A DNA stretch of 11,414 nucleotides, taken from Ichthyophonus hoferi. Taxonomy: Eukaryota; Opisthokonta; Ichthyosporea; Ichthyophonida; Ichthyophonidae. Positions 7,898 to 11,414 of the stretch are shown here, piece after piece. The notes below the pieces were generated by a model. That model saw only the letters and a program-made list of their open reading frames with translations. It was not told the DNA's origin and ran no database searches. Position 1 is the first letter of the stretch. Each line of letters starts with the position of its first letter. The DNA is taken from NCBI GenBank assembly GCA_002751075.1, contig NAOQ01000054.1, positions 219,543-230,956 on the forward strand, in the 5' to 3' direction. Both the position numbers and the translations under genes were made by a program.

Positions 7898-8386
7898 ATG
7901 GTTGGCTCCAAGAAGAAACCTGGTGCCCAAGAGAAGGAAAAGCCCACAAACCATAACCAAAAAACAACAGAAACATGTCCTTTTGAATCATTGAAAACAA
8001 CTTCCCTTGACCAAGCCATAACCCATACTAAAGAGGATACTCAGAATACCAAGGATAGCAACAAGAGAGAATGCAAGTCTTCCTACATCTCTATCCTTCA
8101 CTCTATCCCTTATAGTCGCTGTCTAACCTATATTGCTATAGCCATGGCTGTGTGCTATCTATGGGTAGTAGGACGGAATATGTATGATATATTCAACCCA
8201 ATCCATGTTAATGCCTCAACACCAGGCCATACTAATATATATAGTATAGGACAGCCTTTAGACCTGTATGTCTATGCATCTACCAGACAGAAATATTGTC
8301 AAAGCTCAAAGGAGCGTAAACACTGCAAACTAGTTATGAAGGAGTTTAATATATCATATGGCTTCTACAATGATACTATTAGTAAG
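7898..8386 (+). CDS. CLPTM1L exon 1: N-terminal extension, first membrane segment, start of luminal domain
   Basis: The ATG at 7898 has A at -3 and G at +4, and no other in-frame ATG lies before the membrane segment. 163 codons end in phase 0 at AAG|GTAAGG. Residues 1-75 are hydrophilic and rich in Lys, Thr, Ser, Asn and Gln. Residues about 76-92 (LTYIAIAMAVCYLWVV) form the first transmembrane helix. The rest is the start of the luminal domain, with LDLYVYASTR matching CLPTM1L and potential N-glycosylation sites at NAST, NISY and NDTI. The human protein has only about ten residues before TM1, so the extension is unusual or lineage-specific. Confidence 0.88.
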
Positions 8387-11182
8387 GTAAGGTCTGTGTA
8401 GGAGAGGGTGGCATGCTTATATATAATGTTTCTGCATAACAGAAAACACCTGCATTTATACCTTTATATAGGTATATACATATACATACATATGAAAATA
8501 TATACATATATAGTAGTGTAATATCAGGCATTGATACTATAATGCATATATATATGCATATATATATACGGACATAAATACATATCGTAGACCTACCCAC
8601 CTTATATATTAGGCTGTACTATATATTCTATATTAGCATACATTAGTATGTACCCTATACTAACTTCCATTATACCTTATATACCCTGTACTGACCTACA
8701 TTATACCTTATATACCCTGTACTGACCTACATTATACCTTATATACCTTGTACTAACTTCCATTATACCTTATAGGATATCGTCATACCCGCACCATACA
8801 TTAAATCCACACGTCCCACTAAACCCCTATACCTCCATGTGTGGTTTACTAAATCTGGTACTAAACCACCACAAGAGGCCATAAAGCAAGATGCCGTCCC
8901 TTTTGATTATGATAACGTCATAGCTGGGTCTGGTCCAATCGTAACGATGATGAAGGTGAAACAAAAGGCAGTAAATTTACTAGAGGGAAAGGTAGGTTGG
9001 GGTAGGGTAGGGAAGATAGTGTATTATATTGTATTGTGCTAAAATACATGATACTATAGTTTAATAAGTGTATAATTATCTCTATCCACTCTAACGCAGA
9101 TATATCTATGCCAATAATAAAATATGCATGCATGTATACCGTACTATACAGGTTGTGATAGACATATATATTGATACTAATACAGACAATATACCCCTTA
9201 TCTGGTATGGCATATACCGTATATAGATATTCGTGTATGTATTTACAAAAAAATTCTTATTTGTGTATGTGTACTTATATCTATATACTAACAGACATGA
9301 TATTTCTCCTATCATAATACATTATGTTCAGTCTGAGCCAATAGAAGATGAGAGTACTCAAAAGGAAAAAATGCATATTACTACAGAGGTCAACTTTGCA
9401 TTAGTCGTTGATGAAACTAGATATCCTATAAATCAGGTAATATATTGCATTGTACTGTGTTGTGTTGTGTTGTATTGGGTTGTGGAGTATTGTATTGTAT
9501 TATACTATATTATCTTATGGCATTATATTTTGTTGTGCTGGTTTGTATTGTATTGTATAGTATTGTGTTGTATTATACTATACTATATTATATTATATAT
9601 TATTATTATACTATATATATTATATTTTATAATATGATCTACTCAGCCACCACTATCAATTAACATTACTATATTCTTTATCCTTTCAATATCCACGCAT
9701 ACATATATATATAAATTAAAATTAACGCAATGATGTTATTGGCTACAGTTCCCCCCCGACTATGGACACTTAATGCGCACCAGTCAGGGTAGATACTTCC
9801 CTATGGTGTTTTACAACGAGTTCATGCTCTCACAGGTATTATGTAGGACCCTTATTCCATTATGTTGTGAATATTGTTATATTATTTTTATACATGTAGA
9901 TATATATATGGGTGTGTGTTTTGTTATATTATAATACTAAATACTATCATACTATCGTTATATTAATTGTGATATAAATCAAGCATTGTTACTCTATGCC
10001 ACTAAGATTTCAAACGAATGCATTTATTGGCATATGCATTCCCTTGCTATATACCTCTCATTACGCAATGACCCCCTATAAGTATTAATATTATTTCCCT
10101 CTCCCTCTCCCTCTGCCTCTGCCTCTCCTACATATCTTACTATTTTAATGCTCCTTTTAACTCAACTTTGTACCTTTTTGCTTATCTTTACTATGTTTAT
10201 CTTACCTTGCCAACCACACTCTCACCAATATGACGTAGTCGTTATAATTGCAGTTTTAAACCATAACACCTTTGGCAATATTTGCATTATATAATATATA
10301 TCTCTCTTCCTCTAGAAAAACTACGTTGTATTGAACCAGACGATTGGTGCTAAGGACAGCAATGTCACGGTTAAAATCTCATTTAATTCAATAGGAAGCT
10401 TCCGTTTATACAACCAGGTATGTATGTATCTATGTATATATATGTAGTATGCATGTGTGTGTGTATGTATACATCTTTCTATCTCTCACTCTCTATCTAT
10501 CTATCTAATTTACTATATATATATTCCTCCCTCTCCCCCTCTCCTCCGCAGATGGCAATCGTCAAGTCCGTCCTTCATGAACAATATGGCTTATCAGACC
10601 ATGATTTAGATGCAATCAGAGACCTTCTCTTCAACAACACACCTACTATTCTTGCCATCACCTTGTTTGTGACCATTATACACATTCTTTTTGATTTTTT
10701 GTCGTTTAAAAACGATATCGGATATTGGAAGAAAAGGAAAACTATGCAAGGTATGTATTGGTTTATATTGATTTTGATTTTGATTTGAATTTTTATCTAT
10801 TTATTTGTGATAATTGGAAGAGAAGAAAGATTACGCATGATCGTAACAGCTTTTTACTGGCTTTATTTAAATTTGTCATTTATTTCTGTATTTTTATATA
10901 GTAATTGGCGGAAGAGAAAGACGGTGCAGGGCAGATACAACGTTCTATTGGCTTTGATTAAAATCTTAAAATTTTAATATATATATATATTGATCTCACC
11001 TTCTTTTTTAGATTTATCCTTCACCTAAACACACACGTATATACCCACCTCTCTCTCCCTCTCCCTCTCTTACTAACCTTTCTCCCATCCCTTTAGGCCT
11101 GTCTACACGCTCACTTGTTCTCAGTGCAGTGACGCAGGGTGTAGTGACACTCTACCTATGGGATAACGACTCGAGCCTATTG
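7898..11182 (+). CDS. CLPTM1L-family lipid scramblase, N-terminal part, seven exons
   Basis: Exons 7898-8386, 8776-8991, 9332-9436, 9749-9835, 10316-10417, 10552-10750 and 11097-11182 join in compatible phases with GT-AG boundaries to give about 428 residues without lesions. The order of conserved blocks follows animal CLPTM1L: TM1 with CYLWVVGRNMYDIF, LYVYASTR, LYLHVWFTKSG, AVNLLEGK, YFPMVFYNEF, LSDHDLDAIRDLL, then TM2 with ILFDFLSFKNDIGYWKKRK, GLSTRS and SSLL. The FDFL, KKRK and SSLL versions point to CLPTM1L rather than CLPTM1. In vertebrates CLPTM1L is an ER multi-pass protein reported to scramble glucosaminyl-phosphatidylinositol for GPI-anchor synthesis. About 190 further residues (the remaining transmembrane helices) should lie past the window. 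The N-terminus is some 60 residues longer than in the human protein. Confidence 0.88.
8387..8775 (+). other. CLPTM1L intron 1, AT-repeat rich
   Basis: A GTAAGG...TATAG intron of 389 bases. It contains TA/ATACAT-type dinucleotide and tetranucleotide sequence (about 8420-8580), including the perfect palindrome TGCATATATATATGCA at 8543-8558. A 31-bp satellite follows and runs up to the acceptor. No open frame in it is credible. Confidence 0.75.
8641..8775 (+). repeat. 31-bp tandem satellite ending at a splice acceptor
   Basis: CATTATACCTTATA starts at 8668, 8699, 8730 and 8761, an exact 31-base period. A shorter diverged unit lies before it (8641-8667). The middle of the unit reads TACCCTGTACTGACCTA with a few substitutions among copies. 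The last copy is cut short where CCTTATAT becomes CCTTATAG, the acceptor of CLPTM1L exon 2. Confidence 0.85.
8776..8991 (+). CDS. CLPTM1L exon 2: luminal domain
   Basis: 72 codons, phase 0 at both ends. The acceptor CCTTATAG lies inside the last copy of a 31-bp tandem repeat, and the donor is GTAGGT. It reads DIVIPAPYIKSTRPTKP, then LYLHVWFTKSGTKPP, and ends with AVNLLEGK. These match the family's luminal segment, which has an aromatic-rich strand before a small loop and then the NLL-TGE/EGK turn. Confidence 0.88.
9332..9436 (+). CDS. CLPTM1L exon 3: luminal domain
   Basis: 35 codons, phase 0. I chose the acceptor TATGTTCAG (to 9331) because the alternative AACAG 37 bases upstream would break the phase-0 join to exon 2. 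It reads SEPIEDESTQKEKM, then HITTEVNFALVVDETRYPIN, a position where relatives have a HW-x-x-x-(I/L)-x-(I/L)-N-(I/V) strand. The donor is GTAATA. Conservation is modest, so the start is the least certain exon edge in this gene. Confidence 0.78.
9441..9632 (+). repeat. T/G-rich pentanucleotide tract in CLPTM1L intron 3
   Basis: A strand-asymmetric run of TTGTA, TTGTG and TTATA/CTATA units fills most of the intron, moving from TTGTG near the donor to ATTATA near 9600. It is low complexity with no coding meaning, although it leaves frames open. A shorter relative (TATTGTATTGTG) lies in intron 2 near 9027-9039. Confidence 0.75.
9749..9835 (+). CDS. CLPTM1L exon 4: luminal domain
   Basis: 29 codons, phase 0, after GGCTACAG. 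It reads FPPDYGHLMRTSQG then RYFPMVFYNEFMLSQ, matching the family's YxPIxFxxD/NxF strand. A run of seven C near the start is read correctly as Phe-Pro-Pro, so the frame is intact. The donor is GTATTA. Confidence 0.86.
9836..10315 (+). other. CLPTM1L intron 4
   Basis: A 480-base GT-AG intron with AT-rich simple sequence. It holds a CTATCATACTATC run near 9944-9957 and a CCCTCT/GCCTCT hexamer run near 10098-10129. No gene or RNA is visible. Confidence 0.7.
10098..10129 (+). repeat. CCCTCT/GCCTCT hexamer microsatellite
   Basis: About five copies of a CCTCTC-like hexamer, with the first ones CCCTCT and later ones GCCTCT. It is a pure pyrimidine-type tract inside intron 4, well upstream of the exon 5 acceptor. 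A related CT run (about 11050-11070) lies before the exon 7 acceptor. Confidence 0.7.
10316..10417 (+). CDS. CLPTM1L exon 5: luminal domain
   Basis: 34 codons, phase 0. The acceptor TTCCTCTAG follows a pyrimidine-rich tract. It reads KNYVVLNQTIGAKDSNVTVK then ISFNSIGSFRLYNQ, equivalent to the vertebrate segment with INRS, LPLTVSYD and LGRLRFW. NQT and NVT are potential N-glycosylation sites, as expected for the luminal side. The donor is GTATGT. Confidence 0.87.
10418..10549 (+). repeat. ATGT/CTAT tetranucleotide and CT tracts in CLPTM1L intron 5
   Basis: The short intron (134 bases) is almost entirely simple sequence: GTAT/TATG units at the 5' end, CTAT units near 10494-10506, then CTCC-rich pyrimidines leading to the acceptor. 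The TATG repeats begin at the donor itself (CAG|GTATGTATGT). Confidence 0.75.
10552..10750 (+). CDS. CLPTM1L exon 6: second membrane segment and FKND motif
   Basis: 66 codons plus one base. The acceptor CTCCTCCGCAG follows a long CT tract. It reads LSDHDLDAIRDLLFNNTP (helix before the membrane), then the membrane segment ILAITLFVTIIHILFDFL at about residues 366-383, then SFKNDIGYWKKRKTMQ, the most conserved block of the family. The exon ends CAA G|GTATGT in phase 1. Its 3' end recurs twice, diverged, in the following intron. Confidence 0.92.
10721..10976 (+). repeat. Threefold tandem repeat of the end of CLPTM1L exon 6
   Basis: Three diverged copies of about 75-92 bases lie head to tail. Copy 1 (10721-10808) is the real exon end, GATATTGGAAGAAAAGGAAA, plus the start of the intron. 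Copy 2 starts at 10809 (GATAATTGGAAGAGAAGAAA) and copy 3 at 10901 (GTAATTGGCGGAAGAGAAAG). The matching peptides are YWKKRKTMQG, NWKRRKITHD and NWRKRKTVQG. Similarity continues into the AT-rich tail of each copy (TTTTACTGGCTTTATTTAAA against TTCTATTGGCTTTGATTAAA). Copies 2 and 3 lack the GT of the donor, so they are probably not used as exons. Confidence 0.7.
11097..11182 (+). CDS. CLPTM1L exon 7: next membrane segment (gene continues past window)
   Basis: The acceptor CCCTTTAG completes the split Gly codon. It reads GLSTRSLVLSAVTQ then GVVTLYLWDNDSSLL, the family's next membrane segment followed by a short acidic loop (LDEQTSLL in the human protein). I place the end at TTG|GTAGGC in phase 0, because the reading frame beyond soon meets TAA and does not fit the family. 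The next exon should begin with a Val-rich segment and lie outside the window. Confidence 0.8.
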
Positions 11183-11414
11183 GTAGGCTATCATACATAC
11201 TAATTCACTAATATGAAACAATCTAACCCTATATCTTATTACAGAACTATAAGTATTTGTTATTGTATTAAACAGCATAATTATAAATTATATAAATCAT
11301 AAAACCATTGACACAAGGAAGGAAAAATAATTTTCTTTTCTCAAAGAAATATAGTCCCATCTTAATATAGTAGTATAGTAATGTAGTAATACAGTATTAT
11401 AGTTATATATCAAT
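11183..11414 (+). other. Start of CLPTM1L intron 7
   Basis: Sequence after the GTAGGC donor is AT-rich, with no family-matching exon before the window end. The last 50 bases are TAGTA/TAATA simple repeat. Confidence 0.55.

Noticed and set aside
8379-8600. Minus-strand frame rich in Tyr, Ile and Cys over CLPTM1L intron 1
   Set aside because: It is translated ATACAT-type simple repeat without any protein-like pattern.
9233-9637. 134-codon open frame running through intron 2, exon 3 and intron 3
   Set aside because: Only 9332-9436 matches the CLPTM1 family. The Tyr/Cys/Leu/Ile-rich tail is the TTGTA repeat in translation.
10901-10950. Copy 3 of the exon 6 end as a mutually exclusive exon
   Set aside because: An AG precedes it, but the position matching the donor reads GGCAGA instead of GGTATG, so no splice donor is present.
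7898-11182. Naming the second gene CLPTM1 rather than CLPTM1L
   Set aside because: The spacing before the membrane segment and the FDFL, KKRK and SSLL variants fit CLPTM1L better, although a deep-branching family member cannot be excluded without a tree.
1-11414. Retroelement, Polinton or CRISPR array
   Set aside because: I found no reverse transcriptase, integrase or capsid motif, no long terminal repeats, and no regularly spaced repeat with unique spacers. The 31-bp satellite has no spacers.

Overview
The window looks like AT-rich, intron-bearing eukaryotic DNA. It has GT-AG introns of about 130-500 bases, many simple repeats and no bacterial-style gene packing. The two recognisable genes are a RING/TRAF-zinc-finger/MATH protein and a CLPTM1L-family membrane protein. 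Together with the AT bias they suggest a holozoan, most likely an early-branching animal such as a sponge. This placement is inference, not proof. All recognisable coding sequence is on the + strand.

Bases 1-1148 are AT-rich upstream DNA with a small inverted repeat and a duplicated CCAAT-containing block. From 1149 to 4491 lies a TRAF-type gene. Exon 1 (RING), exon 2 (RING end and TRAF zinc fingers) and exon 3 (more zinc fingers) join in compatible phases. Exon 2 needs a reading-frame change within a 35-base interval that holds an 11-C run and a short TA repeat. The last exon (coiled coil plus MATH) occurs twice in tandem. Copy A (from 3099) stops early in MATH. Copy B (from 3820) runs through the whole C-terminal half of MATH to a stop that overlaps AATAAA, but its frame changes several times. 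The locus is therefore probably a decaying gene, unless some indels are assembly errors.

Bases 4492-5545 are non-coding DNA that partly repeats the sequence downstream of copy A, so the duplicated unit extends well past the gene. Bases 5651-6938 contain scattered coding-like stretches in several frames that I cannot assign to a family. Bases 6939-7897 are AT-rich and non-coding, apart from a conspicuous GC-rich island near 7461-7546 and a CCAAT-containing region just before the next gene.

From 7898 to 11182 lie seven exons encoding about the first 428 residues of a CLPTM1L homologue (CLPTM1 family, an ER lipid scramblase linked to GPI-anchor synthesis in vertebrates). The rest of the gene lies beyond the window. 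Its exons join cleanly with no lesions. Its introns hold a 31-bp satellite that ends in a splice acceptor, a long T/G-rich repeat tract, and a threefold tandem repeat of the end of exon 6. I see no functional link between the two genes, and no RNA gene, CRISPR array or retroelement protein motif.
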